Below are positions 45,405 to 57,300 of a DNA stretch of 64,000 nt, piece after piece. The position numbers and the translations under genes are program-made. The notes beneath the pieces were generated by a model that made no database searches, was not told the DNA's origin, and was given only the letters and a program-made list of their open reading frames with translations. Positions within the stretch are counted from its first letter, which is position 1, and every line of letters begins with the position of its first letter. Source of the DNA: Glutinoglossum americanum (lineage: Eukaryota; Ascomycota; Geoglossomycetes; Geoglossales; Geoglossaceae); NCBI GenBank assembly GCA_020080175.1, contig JAGHQL010000035.1:101905-165904 (forward strand), read 5' to 3'.

Positions 45405-46131
45405 ATGCCTCAAGATCTGCCTCCTGCTGGCGGCTATGAGCCAGTACAATACAAAGTAATTATACTTTCCAATTGACCTGCACCCATGACTTCGTCGGCT
45501 ACCGACCCAAAACTAGAAACATAGCTAATCTTACAACTATCTTCATGATTCTAGCGCAATCTACCTGCGCGCGGCTTCCGCCCAGTCTATTACCTCCTAG
45601 GTATGGCAGCTATCATGTCTTACGGCTTCTATAAAGTCGGCAAAGGTATCCGCGAGCAGAAGTGCGTCTATCCTTCCCGGCCCGCTAATAATATGCCTTT
45701 TTCTGAACTGGAAAACCCCCTACTCGCGATATCCTGTACCCGGTTTTGCTGATGCTATTTCCCCCGTAGCGAGCTGGCCCGCGAGAAGCTCTGGTCACGC
45801 ATCCACCTGATCCCGCTTCTGCAGGCAGAGGAGGACCGTGATTTGGTAAGAAGATATTACGCAAACCAGGCGAGAGAAAGGGAATTGCTGGGTTCAGAGA
45901 TGAAAGTCTATCATAACGACCGGTGAGTGCTTTTCTTCTATAGGCAGCCCACTTGGGGTATAGCCGCAAGGTTGGGGACATGTTTGTTTGCAAGGAGTTA
46001 TGTCGTGGCTGCTTCGGGCGAGATGCGGGGCGATGGGAGCGCTTCTAATGACTAGAATAACTAAGTGACTGGGCTATTTTAGGTTCGTTCGGCCGACGTA
46101 TGCGGTCACACCTAGCGAGACAACCAAGTGA
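45405..46131 (+). CDS. complex I subunit GRIM-19 (NDUFA13)
   Basis: Accessory subunit of NADH:ubiquinone oxidoreductase in the mitochondrial inner membrane. Four exons: 45405-45455, 45555-45661, 45770-45922 and 46083-46131; introns GTAATT...TCTAG, GTGCGT...CGTAG, GTGAGT...TTTAG; 119 aa. The protein starts MPQDLPPAGGYEPVQYKRNL, then PARGFRPVYYLLGMAAIMSY (the single membrane helix), GFYKVGKGIREQNELAREKL, WSRIHLIPLLQAEEDRDLVR and ends FVRPTYAVTPSETTK. All junctions rebuild family sequence without gaps. Confidence 0.93.
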
Positions 46132-46605
46132 CTGCGAAGCGCATCTGTAATGCTGTGGATGGACCGTTGTATATAAACCATATATCTACTATATCTCCCT
46201 ATTTCCCGCCCCAAAAAAACCAAAAAAGCTAAGGAATATATCTACCACTCTGACTCCAACACCTCGGGATCACCAATTACGTCCTCCCGGGAAGCAGGAA
46301 ATCAAACAGACAAATGTGCTGTTCCTATGCCGCCCATGTTTGCCCACGAGACCCAGGATAGTTCGCGGGAAGGAAGACTCACTACACAGTTCATGTGATC
46401 CAAGAGCGAGAGAGAGATGGTCAATCTCAGCCGATACTGACGTACATATAATGTTCTAGCTTTTTCTTGTTTTCCAGACAAGCCTTCCTGCAGCCAACCT
46501 AGACAGAAGCATCTGAAGCAGAATCTTCCCTGGGCCGGAACTAGCTCACCTGAACAAGCAAACCGGACGACAAAACTTTCCACCTGACTCACTTCTAGAA
46601 TTTGA
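46132..46605. other. intergenic region GRIM-19 to the Gly/Asn-rich gene
   Basis: Contains the GRIM-19 3' UTR and presumably the promoter of the next frame. Nothing further seen. Confidence 0.45.
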
Positions 46606-47742
46606 ATGGACTTTATATTTCAAGGAGATAGAAGAAGAAGCCGTCGATCCTCAGGCTGTCACAATCATAACACTAACGCTTACTACGACTGGACCTCCGA
46701 TACCGAGAGCAATAATAACGGTAACGGTGACGACACCCCTCTCTTCCCTCGCGATTGCTATCCCCACGGTGGATCGAATTGTACCGCGAACGCTACTAAC
46801 AACGCCACTAAGGCCAATATCAGTCCTAGTGGTAGCTGGTCTAGCATCAGCACCTGTCCCTACAGGAACTACCACAGAAACAGCAATAGTTCCAACGACG
46901 CCTTCCCCTCAGACCCCTCAGACACCCCCACCGACTCCACGACCTCTAACCACTCCGACAACGCCTCAGCCTCCGCCTCAGCCTCAGCCTCTACTATGCC
47001 CCCGGACCCCTACCATGGCCAACTCACATTCTGCTACCCCTGCACAACCCGGCCCCCCACAGTCCCCCCCCGGCATGTCTACCTCTTCCCCACAGGCCAC
47101 ATCAACGCCACTATCACCTCCCCAACCCACCCCACCGACATCTACGCCATACTCCCCACCTGCCTAACCGCCAATCAGGTCATCTTCCGCATAACCGGCC
47201 GGTCAGGTGTCGGGCACCAAATCCGGTTCACGGAGCGGGAGCGAGGAGGTAGCGGGAGAAGGATAGGCGAGGAGGAGTTTTTGAGGGGCGACCGGAAGGT
47301 TTCGGATGTTGTTCCGTTGGTGGGGAGGGGCGCGTTTAGGATGGAGATTATAAGAGATGAGGAGAGGCGTAGGAATCGGGTTGGTGGTGGTGGGAATGGC
47401 GGTAACGAGGGCCGTGGCGGCGGCGCCGGTAGAAATGCTGGCCGTGATGGTGGTGGTGGGAATGGCGGCAACGAGGGTCGTGGTGGCGGCGCTGGTAGAA
47501 ATATCGGCCGTGATGGTGGCGGGAATGGCGGTAACGAGGGCCGCGGTGGCGGCAGCGGTAGAAATATCGGCCATGATGGTGGCGGGAATGGCGGTAATGA
47601 GGCCCGCGGCGCTGGCGGTGGTAGGAATCTTGGCCGTGATGGCGGTGGCGGGTGGGAGACTCACAGGAGACACCGTGGGGAAGGAGGGGGTGGGCGGTTT
47701 GAGAGGACGGCTCCGCAATATGGGTTCGTTTGGACTAGTTAG
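46606..47742 (+). CDS. hypothetical Gly/Asn-rich protein with tandem repeats (378 aa)
   Basis: Single ATG-initiated frame that I do not recognise. Three parts: residues 1-135 are Ser/Asn/Thr-rich with scattered Cys; residues about 140-255 look globular (GQLTFCYPCTTRPPTVPPRH, NQVIFRITGRSGVGHQIRFT, VSDVVPLVGRGAFRMEIIRD); residues about 260-345 are four tandem 21-22-residue repeats of GGGNGGNEGRGGGAGRNIGR type, then an RGG-like tail. Repeat-unit differences are mainly at third codon positions (GGT/GGC, CGT/CGC, AAC/AAT) with intact frame, which suggests coding constraint. The RG-rich tail would suit RNA binding or phase separation. It could also be a chance frame in GC-rich repeats. Confidence 0.55.
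   Translation: MDFIFQGDRRRSRRSSGCHNHNTNAYYDWTSDTESNNNGNGDDTPLFPRDCYPHGGSNCTANATNNATKANISPSGSWSSISTCPYRNYHRNSNSSNDAFPSDPSDTPTDSTTSNHSDNASASASASASTMPPDPYHGQLTFCYPCTTRPPTVPPRHVYLFPTGHINATITSPTHPTDIYAILPTCLTANQVIFRITGRSGVGHQIRFTERERGGSGRRIGEEEFLRGDRKVSDVVPLVGRGAFRMEIIRDEERRRNRVGGGGNGGNEGRGGGAGRNAGRDGGGGNGGNEGRGGGAGRNIGRDGGGNGGNEGRGGGSGRNIGHDGGGNGGNEARGAGGGRNLGRDGGGGWETHRRHRGEGGGGRFERTAPQYGFVWTS
47383..47640 (+). repeat. in-frame tandem repeat, units of 66/66/63/63 bp
   Basis: Units 47383-47448, 47449-47514, 47515-47577 and 47578-47640 each encode a Gly/Asn-rich block ending RN..(G)(R/H)D. All length changes are multiples of three. Confidence 0.9.
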
Positions 47743-48464
47743 GATCCCTGGTGTTGTGAGGAGGTGGAGGGTTTGTTTTTTCCCACAGGAATAGAGTAAC
47801 GGTCTAGCTTCTTGGTTTGGTTATTCATTGTTTGGGACTCATTGATGCTATTCACGATTAACGACCTAGGGATATTCTTCCCCCCCCCCCCCCTTCTTGT
47901 TTCTGCTGCTTGGACATCAGAAGCTTCTATGGACTAGCTACGACGTTATGATGCTCTCGCTGTTATCTATTTTTAAATGGTTAAGGGTAAATAAAGTAAG
48001 GTCTTCCGATTTTTTTGGGAAATCATATCGCTATCCACATGTACAAGCACACGTTCATGATTTGGAGGGCGATTACTCACCTAGAATGCCACTGTCAATT
48101 AGTTAGTCGACCTGTCTACGTATGTACAATAGCGAATTTTGTTGATCGGATTCATTAACTAGACGTTATTAGCGTTACGTACATGAGTGAGCTGGGCAAA
48201 GCCCAACGGAATTTTCCTGACTAGCAGATAAGGCCACCAACTGATTTCGCCATCTTAGACTTTGTAGGAAAGCAAAAGGGGGATATTTTAGTAGGGGGTA
48301 AAGGAAAGAGGAAGGTAGAGGGTTGTTGACCTTGTTGGTCTTTGGGACACCGTTGATTCTCTTAAAAAAAAGAGAAGGGGACTAGCGGGACAAACAAACA
48401 ACCGTCAGGCTAGGAAACCAGAAGGATAAACCAGTCCTTTCGAGGAAACCTCCCTAGTAGGCGC
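47743..48464. other. convergent intergenic region with repeat copy B
   Basis: Lies between the 3' ends of the Gly/Asn-rich gene and VID27. It contains a C14 run (about 47881-47894) and copy B of the dispersed repeat. No supported gene. Confidence 0.5.
48031..48116 (+). repeat. dispersed 86-bp repeat, copy B
   Basis: Begins CTATCCACATGTAC and ends AGTTAGTCGACCTGTC, with TTTGGAGGGCGATTACTCAC in the middle. It is collinear with copy A at 43211-43296, about 4.8 kb away and in the same orientation. Confidence 0.7.
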
Positions 48465-51015
48465 CTAGTAAGGTGAGTTGACAATGTCATCCCGGCCTAA
48501 CCTCCCGCTCGCTCTCCCGGCCAATCTCCCAGAGCTTCTCCTTCCACCCCCAATCCTCACAGGCGTAGCGATACTCTCCCTAGTCGGCTTCTTAAAGCTC
48601 TGCTTCGCAACCATATTAACCTCGTTCGGCAACGCCACAATAACATTCTTGTCGCTCCCAAACTTGAAGTTGTCCGCCTTCACCTCTTCGGCGTAGCGTT
48701 TGATGGTGTAGGGATCCTTGCGGCCCGCTAGGACCTTTTTCAGGTTCCAGGTTACGATAAAGGGTCCTGTGGCTGTGATTATGGAGGTCTCGTTACTCTC
48801 GAGGCCAGTGTTGAAGCGGGCAGGGGTGAAGGAAAGGGGGACCCCGGTTTCGTGTTGGAATTGGGCGACGTGGCTGGGTTGGAGGCCGAGGCGGCGGGGT
48901 TGGGGCTTTGAGTCTTTGCCGAAGGATCTCTCGAAGCCAAGTTTACCTGCGTTCTTGCCTTCTTTTTGCTGGGCGTCGATGAGAAGAAGATAAGTGCGGC
49001 AGGTACCCAGCACCCATCTCCCATCCGCGCTAACATCCAACCCGATGATGGCCTCGCCCAGAGCCGGAATGTGGGTTTTGGCATTGATTCCTAGACGGTC
49101 AAACATACGGATGTCACCTTTGTTGCTAGCGACGGCGATGTAGCCTTGTTCCGTAGTAGCAGCGGCTGAGAAATCGTTCTTGGAGGCGTATTGCTTCAAC
49201 TGGGATTCGACCAATTTGTTTCCAGCAAGGCGGGGGTCAATGCGATATAGGGCGTTGTGGGACAGGCCGAGGAACGTTTGCTCCTTGCTCATTTGAGCGA
49301 ATTTCTATCTCGATCGTTAGCTAGATAGTTCGAAAGGGGGAAAGGGGTCACTCACGTTTTCTGGAGCAAAGGTGGTCACAGGGATATCGTCGTGGACCTT
49401 CCACTCATCGACCACTTTCCCGTATTCCAAGTCCATTCGGTACAGGGAGTTCGGGTTGTCCGCATTTTGCAATACCATGCTTGAATCCTCGCAGTGCAGC
49501 ATAACCTTCTTAGGGCTAAAGAGCTTGCCGTGTGGGGTCTCCACCTTGGAGATGTTGGTAGAGAACTCCAGATTGTTATTCGGGGTGTGTTTGAACACGC
49601 CAATCTTCGACCCTCGGACAACGAATGACCGGTCGTGTTTATATCCTACTGCTAACTGCGAATTGACATTTCCGTCGTCTTCTTTGGTGTTGACGTCTTC
49701 TTCAGACTCGTCGCTGTCATAGTGTTCGCTCCTTTGACCATCATCCATGTCCTCCTCTTCCGCCTCCTCCAGATCCCCAGCTCCCCCTGGCGCATCCTCC
49801 ATGGCGAGGTCCTGGAAAGCCTCTAGGACATATTCTCGGTCGTCATCCTTTGTTTTTGTCCACTTGATTTGATTTAGTTGCTCCCACAATGCCTGCATCA
49901 GGCCCTCCTGAAACTTTTCCTCAGTCTCTTGATCCTTAAACCTCAATAGCCAGGAGTAAGCTGAACCGTCTTGGGTGTAGTGATTAAAAATGAACGACAA
50001 GTATTCGAAGTTAAATACAGGATTAATATCTGCTATGACTGGCTGGCCCAGCCAATCCCTTTCTTTGCCGGTAATTTGCAACCAGTATTGCCATTTCCCC
50101 ACTTCCGACACGGTCGCTGTCACTAGGGGATCTTGTAGAATGAATGCTCCGGAAGCGAAATCAAACAAATGGAGCTCCGCGGTTTCCCGAGTTAGTATCT
50201 CCAAACTCTCAGGATTCGTTGCAGACACTGGAGCAACCGTGGGATCCTCTTTTGGCAACGGTTTTTTCGAAGCGGCCTTTGACTTGGTTGGCGTCTGTTC
50301 TTTTGCGAGGGCAGAGCTCGCCGCGGAGCCTCTTCCCACCAAGGATGTTCTACCAGGGGAAGTCGCCTTCGGAGTCCTAGGGGAGACAGGACTTGCAGTC
50401 GGGATGGCGTCTCCAGTAAATTGAAACTGTTGGAAATCCTGCTCTGTGGCACTCTCATGACTTCTCCGATACTTCCTCTCGTACTGGCATTGTATTGCCG
50501 CCATCCCGAAGGTATGTACCATAGAGGCTTGGTTTGACTGGTCGCAAACAAATTCATATAGATCTCCTGGGTCACCACTGAGATCTCTCCATGCGAAGAC
50601 TTTATCTCCACCTTCGCGAATCTCGCAGCGGAAATGTAAACTCTGATCCAGTAGGAAGGTTTTCTCATCTTTATCTGAAGCTAAGCCTCCTTCTGCACCA
50701 TCTTCGCCATCTTCGTCTTCTAGGAGCTCCTCCTCACCTTCCTCGTATGCGCGCTGGATTACCAGCTGGTAGTGAAACTCCTGCGCTGTACGACGGATGG
50801 TAGCGGCGGCATCTTTAAAGATGAGCTCAGAGTAGCCTTTTGGCGATTGCGGGCGAACGAGATAGAGTTGGCCTTGGGGAATCTCGATGATGGTTTCCTT
50901 AGAGGTATCACCAAAAAGGTATTTGCCCACTGTGTACGCAGATCATACACGTCAGTACCATGATTAGAGAGGGGCAGAATAAGAAAGTAAACGAACCGTT
51001 TCTGAGCATAAACAT
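48465..51015 (-). CDS. VID27: Vid27 family protein
   Basis: Cytosolic protein of the yeast Vid27 family, linked to vacuolar import and degradation of fructose-1,6-bisphosphatase. Three exons: 51015-50997 (only 19 bases), 50929-49356 and 49304-48465; introns GTTCGT...CACAG and GTGAGT...GATAG; 810 aa. The tiny first exon gives MFMLRN and joins to VGKYLFGDTSKETIIEIPQG. Domain order: Vid27 N-terminal domain (QLYLVRPQSPKGYSELIFKD), PH-like middle (AELHLFDFASGAFILQDPLV), an acidic linker (EEAEEEDMDDGQRSEHYDSD), then the C-terminal beta-propeller (VGYKHDRSFVVRGSKIGVFK; EQTFLGLSHNALYRIDPRL; GDIRMFDRLGINAKTHIPAL). The far C-terminus is Arg/Gly/Ser-rich. Confidence 0.93.
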
Positions 51016-51491
51016 TGTTGCGGTATGTTCTATAAATTCTGAAAAATAGCTTTCCCTCTAGTTAATTAAGCCGCACACTTCATCGAGTTTTAGAAGAGAA
51101 GAAGTCTGATGTGAGGACGTGCGGTAAGTGAGGTAAGGAAGTAAAGAAGCATGGAAAACTGGATGAACCACAACAAGCGATCCATGATCTGCGGTGACAG
51201 TTTATGCGCCTCGACATGCATAAGATGTGGCAATAATAGTGGCTGTGCCAGGAACCACATGATTATTGATTGCCACAGCAACCAGTTTTTGCATACGCGT
51301 AACACCCCTTCAACCCCCGCCTAGGTCTGTGCAGGGGGGGTAATAAACTTTATATTGTGTATATAGTGTACTGGAAAAGTGATAAATCTAGATATGCAGA
51401 TATGCAAATATGCAGGGTATGCAGGTTTACGCCACAAAACTCATCCCTATGTTTACCAACAACCTGTCTCCAATCCTTGAAGATACCACAA
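51016..51491. other. intergenic region VID27/EGH1-like
   Basis: Contains the VID27 promoter and the 3' end of the glycosidase gene. Nothing else supported. Confidence 0.5.
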
Positions 51492-53939
51492 CTACATCAA
51501 CGCACATGTGGACTGCTGACACTGGTCGAGATACCCGTCCTCCTCACCTCCAACTGCCATTGCCGCTCTTCTCTTCACTCCCGTGATCTTGATGTCCTGC
51601 TCGCCCTCTCCATGCCACCATCTTAACTTCTGCATATCAACGCCACCTCCGACGTCACCAGAGCTGATAGTCCACTTCCCTCCTGAGACATCTACCGCTG
51701 TCTCTCCCCGGGGGAAGTGGAAATCCGGCAGAAAGATTTCCGTTGGAGTAGCTTCTTGGGTCGGGGTTGGCGCTGTTAGTGAGAGTGTAAAGATGCAGTT
51801 TCGAAGATCGAAGCCGTGTTTTATGATAGTGCCGGCGGTCTCGATGGGGCTAGGGCGGACAAAGGCCTCTGCAGCCCTGAATCCGGGGGTTGCGAGGTGG
51901 GCAGGAGTGTCGGACGGTGGGGCCGCGGAGATTGATGCGTTGGAGAGCGTAGCTTTGAGATTGGAGCGAGAGATGCTGGATAGCTCTGTTGATTGACGCT
52001 GTGAATATGATGGTGGAGAAGGGTTAAACGATCGAGGGTTTAGTGGTGGGGTATCTGGAGAGTTTGAAAGAGAGGTGGTAGATTTGTTGTCGAGGTTGAA
52101 ATAATTAGGGAGTGGGCGGTCATCAAGAGAAAAAATTGAGAGATCTTCGCCATTCCAAAGATCGCCCCATCGATGGTTATTCTGGGACATGTAGACCCAC
52201 AATGTGAAGCCATCTATTCCGCTACCTTCGACGGCAAAGTGATTTGCATCCATAGCTGATAGTTGGCTAGAATAATCACCCGTCTTATAGGCGTACTTAT
52301 CGTCCATATCGTACGGGATACCAAACTCAGTCAGCATGCAGGGATGCTCGCCCATGTTGTCAATACCTTCCTGCCGGATAGCGGAAATCTGATCCCTGAG
52401 GCAATTTCTAATGGCCGTCTCACCGAGTTTGATTGCGAATGTAGGGCTAAGGTATCTGCCACGCAAAATCCCGAGCACGTCGACGTTCCAAATACGGTTC
52501 CTGCGTATCATCATCAGTAGCTATTTGTACGACGAGCCGAGACTCTGTTCTCACCATTTCTTTGTCATCAAGGTCAAGCCGTCGTAAAAGTGAGGTGCAT
52601 ATACCATTCTCTTATCATCATCTGCCGTTCCCTTCAAAACTGGGGGTATCTCTAAGACCGGGGGCTGGCAGAACATGATTGCTTCTGGATGCACCTCCCT
52701 GATTGCACTGCTATAGGCTCGGTAATGATCCATGAAGTATGTGTTGACAAACACGCCATAGTCCAGCTTTTTGCCAGTGCTCGGCACCGCTCCAAAATAG
52801 TCCTTTTTCAATAGCATATCGGTAGAAGGGTCCCATACACCATGCTGCGCCCAAAGGCACTCTCCTAGCTTCCACCCGGGGTCTCGCTTCCAGCCGTACC
52901 TTGTGTCGTCATAGTCGGTTGGAAGCCACGCTATCACACCCTCAGGGTCAACGAGGGCGGTACCAGACTTATATGGTCCCATTCCGCCGAAAGCCCACGT
53001 ATCGACATCACAAGCTCTTCCAGAACCTAATAGCATAGCTTGCCAGGCGGTGGGCGACGTTCCCAATTGTAATTTTTGCTCCGAAGGGACGACAGTGATG
53101 TCCTGAATGCCAACAAGGCCCCTATTTGGCTCGTTCATGTTTTCCCAACCAATCACAACCTCATCCGCAAGATCCCCAGCCTCATGGACCCTTTTGGCGA
53201 GGTGCTGGCAAGCGGCAATAAAATGCTCCTGTAAATAGTCTTGGATATTTTTCCCGTCGATGACAGCTTTAGGCGCAAAATCTTTCCCAGCAAAGAACAA
53301 CGTGAAAATCACTTGGCATGCTAGGCGATAGTAATTTGTTGACCAGACCATCTTTGGGAACTTTTCGGGGTCAGGGTAGGTATTGTGGACGAGAGCGGCT
53401 TCCGTAGCACAGAAGGCCTCTAGGTTGAGACCGCAGGCATATAGAGTCCACATTGGAGCGCCGGATCCACCCGAGAATCTTGACCACTACCGACGAGTGT
53501 TAGAAGGACTAACGGGAGCGGGGGAATCATAGAGATGAAGAGTAGCAACACATACGACGTCTTGGTGTGGATCCATAAATATATAGAACCCGTACTCCTT
53601 CGCTAACTGCAATACTGAAATGGTGAATTTAATCCACTCTTCATCATATTTCCCTGGCCCAGCAGACTCTATCGCTTCCCATGTGAAAATATATCTGATG
53701 GTGTTGAAGCCCCAGTGCCGTAGTCTCGCAAGGTGTATGTCAGCTTCTTCGAGAGTAAACGGGCGCCCGACGAAGGACACATTATCGCCGTCGTAGAATT
53801 TGTCTGGAATATGGGAGGGGAGATCTGGCCTTGCGGGGAACTTGGCATCACCAGCTACATTAATGCCTCGAAGGGTGACTTGACGGTTGTTCGAATCGCG
53901 AAAGGTTCTTCCGTCTATCGTCAAGCGTAGTGGAGACAT
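51492..53939 (-). CDS. GH5 glycosidase, steryl-beta-glucosidase/EGCrP2 type
   Basis: Intracellular glycoside hydrolase of the family containing yeast EGH1 and fungal EGCrP2, which cleave steryl glucosides or glucosylceramide. Exons 53939-53556, 53486-52555 and 52500-51492; introns GTATGT...GGTAG and GTGAGA...CGCAG; 774 aa. Barrel landmarks: RLTIDGRTFRDSNNRQVTLR, GINVAGDAKFP, HWGFNTIRYIFTWEAIE and [20 protein letters not shown] across the first junction. The acid/base Glu247 lies in WENMNEPNRG and the likely nucleophile Glu497 in MLTEFGIPYDMDD. A C-terminal beta-sandwich domain follows a Ser/Pro-rich linker. There is no signal peptide, consistent with a cytosolic role. The precise substrate cannot be read from sequence. 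Confidence 0.9.
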
Positions 53940-54358
53940 TGTAGTCCACCAGGTTGTAAAGAACCTAGGAGGTCCGAGACTCTAAAGGAACTTAAGTTCT
54001 TCGAACAGAATACAGCTAGTTATATTCTCTGGGATCTTCGGGTTGTTCGCTGTCGCAAAATGCGTAACCCAGGTGGCAAGCAAGGAGAAACTTTCGGAGG
54101 AGCACAGTGAAAAGTGAAGATTAACAGAAATTGAAATCTCTAAGCAGGAGAAGCTGGTGACAGGAGATTTATGTAGAACCTCTCGATTACCTCGTAGTTA
54201 CTCCTTGTTGTGTTCGCATCGTGAGGGCTTACCCCCGCCCCGGTTTTATGTGATTGTCAACATCGTTGTGTGACCTAATTAGTGCTGACTACCGAAGGAG
54301 TACCACAACTCCAGTTGCACACACCAAAATGGGGCGTTCGTGGCCATAACGGTACGTG
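53940..54358. promoter_or_regulatory. divergent promoter region EGH1-like/SKI3
   Basis: The 419 bases between two start codons. No strong motif noticed. Confidence 0.5.
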
Positions 54359-57300
54359 ATGTCGGGCACTAAAGCCGCCCTCAAGGCGGCAAAGGCTGCT
54401 CTCGATGCCTCTAAGTTCGACGTAGCCGTTGCTCAGTCCGAAAAGGTGCTTGCTGCTGATCCACAGAACTACCATGCGTAAGTTTTTCTGTCGGTCTTTG
54501 CTACTTATTGCACTCTCAGAGGAGAGCAAAGAGTTGAGAAGGCTCCTTCCATAGGAATGTCTTCCTAGGTCTTGCACGAGATAAATTAGGGAAATATACC
54601 GAAGCTGCAGAAGCCTACGAAGCAGCCACGAAGATCAAGGGCAACGACGCATTAGCATGGCAAGGACTTATCAGCCTATACGAGAAACAAGGCGGGAGGA
54701 GGGTGGATGAGTACAGGATATCGGCCGTTCGGCTGGCAGAAATTTACATGGAAGGGTAAGCTTCTCTCCCATTAAAACTGGACTCGTATGGCTAATGATC
54801 TCGCGATGTAGAGATGATAGGACAAGATCACAAACCGTTATAGACAAATTTCTACTGTTCGCCAAACAGAATGGGACGAGATCACAGTACAAACAGGCAA
54901 TTGAGATTCTCCTACCGACCAGCACAATATACGATTTCCTTGAGGGCCGCCTTCCGCATCCATCAAGCTCCTACATGAAACTCGCTGATATTGTCGGATC
55001 AGAGGAGAAGGAACTTATTAACAAGGAGGTTGGTGAGCGGAGGACAAGACTGGGTGCAAGGCTGGGGCAAGTGATGCTGGACGTGAAAAGGGAGGTGATG
55101 AGCCAAAGTGACCTGGAGGAGATTTACCAACATGTGATAGACTGGTCAAATGAAGACGAAGTGCGTAGGGAATTTGAGGAGAAGTTATTGAGGCATGCTT
55201 ATGAGACGCTTGTTGTATTACCATCAGAGGAAAAACCGAATAAGAGAAATAAGGTTGAAGATCTAGTCCGGGGCATGGTGATATTGAAGCATCCGTTCAG
55301 CCTGGCCTGGGATATTGCACTAGAGTGGAAGGATGTGGAGAGGGTAGTGGAATGGGACGTTGGAGTTCTCAGGGAATACATAGCATTCTTTCCAGAGAAT
55401 GGTCTGGCGAAAATATTAAAGGGGTATTTGGGGAGCGAGATTTCGCCATTCCCGATGGAAATTGCTGCTATGGATGAAGGCGAGGGGGGAGGGAGTGAAA
55501 ACAGTGGCACAACTGTATCGCCGCTGAGCCCGGAAGAGCGCCTCCTGCTTATGGCTGTACGTGCTCGAGTCTGCACAAACGATCCCATTCGAAATTACTA
55601 ATGTTTTAAAGGAGGGTCTTGATGAGGCCCCGAAATCTGCACTTGCCCATCGCCTCATGGGAGAGTACTACCTATTTCTGGAAGAGTTCGAGAGTGCTGC
55701 TGAGGTTGCTCGGAAAGCGCGAGAGCTCACGCTCATCGAAACGAAGAAGACCGGGCTAAAACTTCAGAGGTAGGGACAAGATATCTCCAATATGCATATC
55801 CGCTTCTAGTTTTTGTCAGTATGGGTGCTCATAAAGGTGCTTATAGGAACACCGATGCCATCGCTATCACTCTAGCGACATCCCTTATTCACTACCAGTC
55901 TCCTAAAAACCACCCAGAAGCCAAGGACCTGTTTGAAAAGATCCTTAAACGTGCTCCCACGTCTACCCCTGCTCTCATCGGGGTTGGGCTAATCCTCGAA
56001 GTACAAGAGGACTACATTGATGCAATCGACTTTCTTACCCGGGCTCTGATTGGCGATGCAACAAACATACGAATCAAGGCCGAAGCTGCCTGGTGCAAAG
56101 CACTCAATGGGGACTACTCCCTTGGTCAAGAAGAGCTCGAGTCGTGCCTACCTAAAATCGAAGCCTCAGGGCCACAAGCCCGAGATCTCAGGGCACTAAT
56201 CCTTTACCGTATAGGCATTTGCATCTGGAATAGGGACTCGTCCGCTGCTTCACGTAAAGATCGCAAGGGTGCCTATGCGCGCTTCCTTGCTGCCCTGCAG
56301 GCGAACATCAATTTTGCCCCTGCGTACACTACCCTTGGTATATACTACGCAGACTACGCGAAGGACCGAAAGCGAGCACGGAAATGCTTCCAAAAGGCGT
56401 TTGAGCTCTCCCCAAGCGAAGTGTTGGCAGCAGAACGCCTAGCCCGAGCCTTTGCCGACCAGGGGGACTGGGATCTAGTAGAGATCGTCTCGCAGCGAGT
56501 TGTGGACTCCGGAAAGGTGCGGCCCACTCCCGGATCGAAGAAACAGAAAGGAATTTCCTGGCCGTATGCTGCATTAGGGGTTGTGGAGCTGAATAGACAA
56601 GAGTATGCGAAGAGCATCATATCCTTCCAGACTGCTCTCAGAATCTCTCCCGACGACTACCATTCTTGGGTCGGCCTAGGCGAGAGCTACCATAACTCCG
56701 GCCGTTATATCGCTGCGACCAAGGCGTTTGAGCAGGCCAAGAGGCTCGAGGATACAACCGATCGACGAGGGAAGGCTGTGGAGAACTGGTTCGCCAACTA
56801 TATGCTCGCGAACGTCAAGAGGGAGTTAGGGGAGTACGAAGACGCTGTCCACGGCTATCGAGAGGTGCTGAGCACACGCCCGAGTGAGTTTGGTGTGTTG
56901 ATCGCACTTGTTCAGACGCTCGTGGAAGGCGCGTGGCGAGATATCGAAACTGGTTTCTTCGGCCGCGCAATCGAAGGTGCAAAGGACGCCATCAAGGCAG
57001 CCAACGAGATCGTAGAGCAAAGATCGGACGCCTTTAACTTGTGGAAAGTCGTCGGAGACGCTTGCGTAATATTTTCATGGGTGCAGGCTCATGTGGAACA
57101 GTTCCCCTGCAATGACGTCAAGATGTTGCTAGAGAGAGACATCAAGGTTGAGGAATACAACATATTTGCAGATGTTGACGGTGTAGGGGGGGACATTCTG
57201 TCCTCCTTTCTCTCGAACGAAGAATCCACAGGCTCAGCTGTGCTTGCTAAAAGCCTACACGCGGCGATCCTCGCACACAAGCGCGCCATCTACGCTTCTG

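Noticed and set aside
46727-47167. 146-codon Thr/Pro-rich frame overlapping the Gly/Asn-rich gene
   Set aside because: Low complexity in another frame; the chosen frame is longer, starts upstream and has repeat units whose changes keep its codons in phase.
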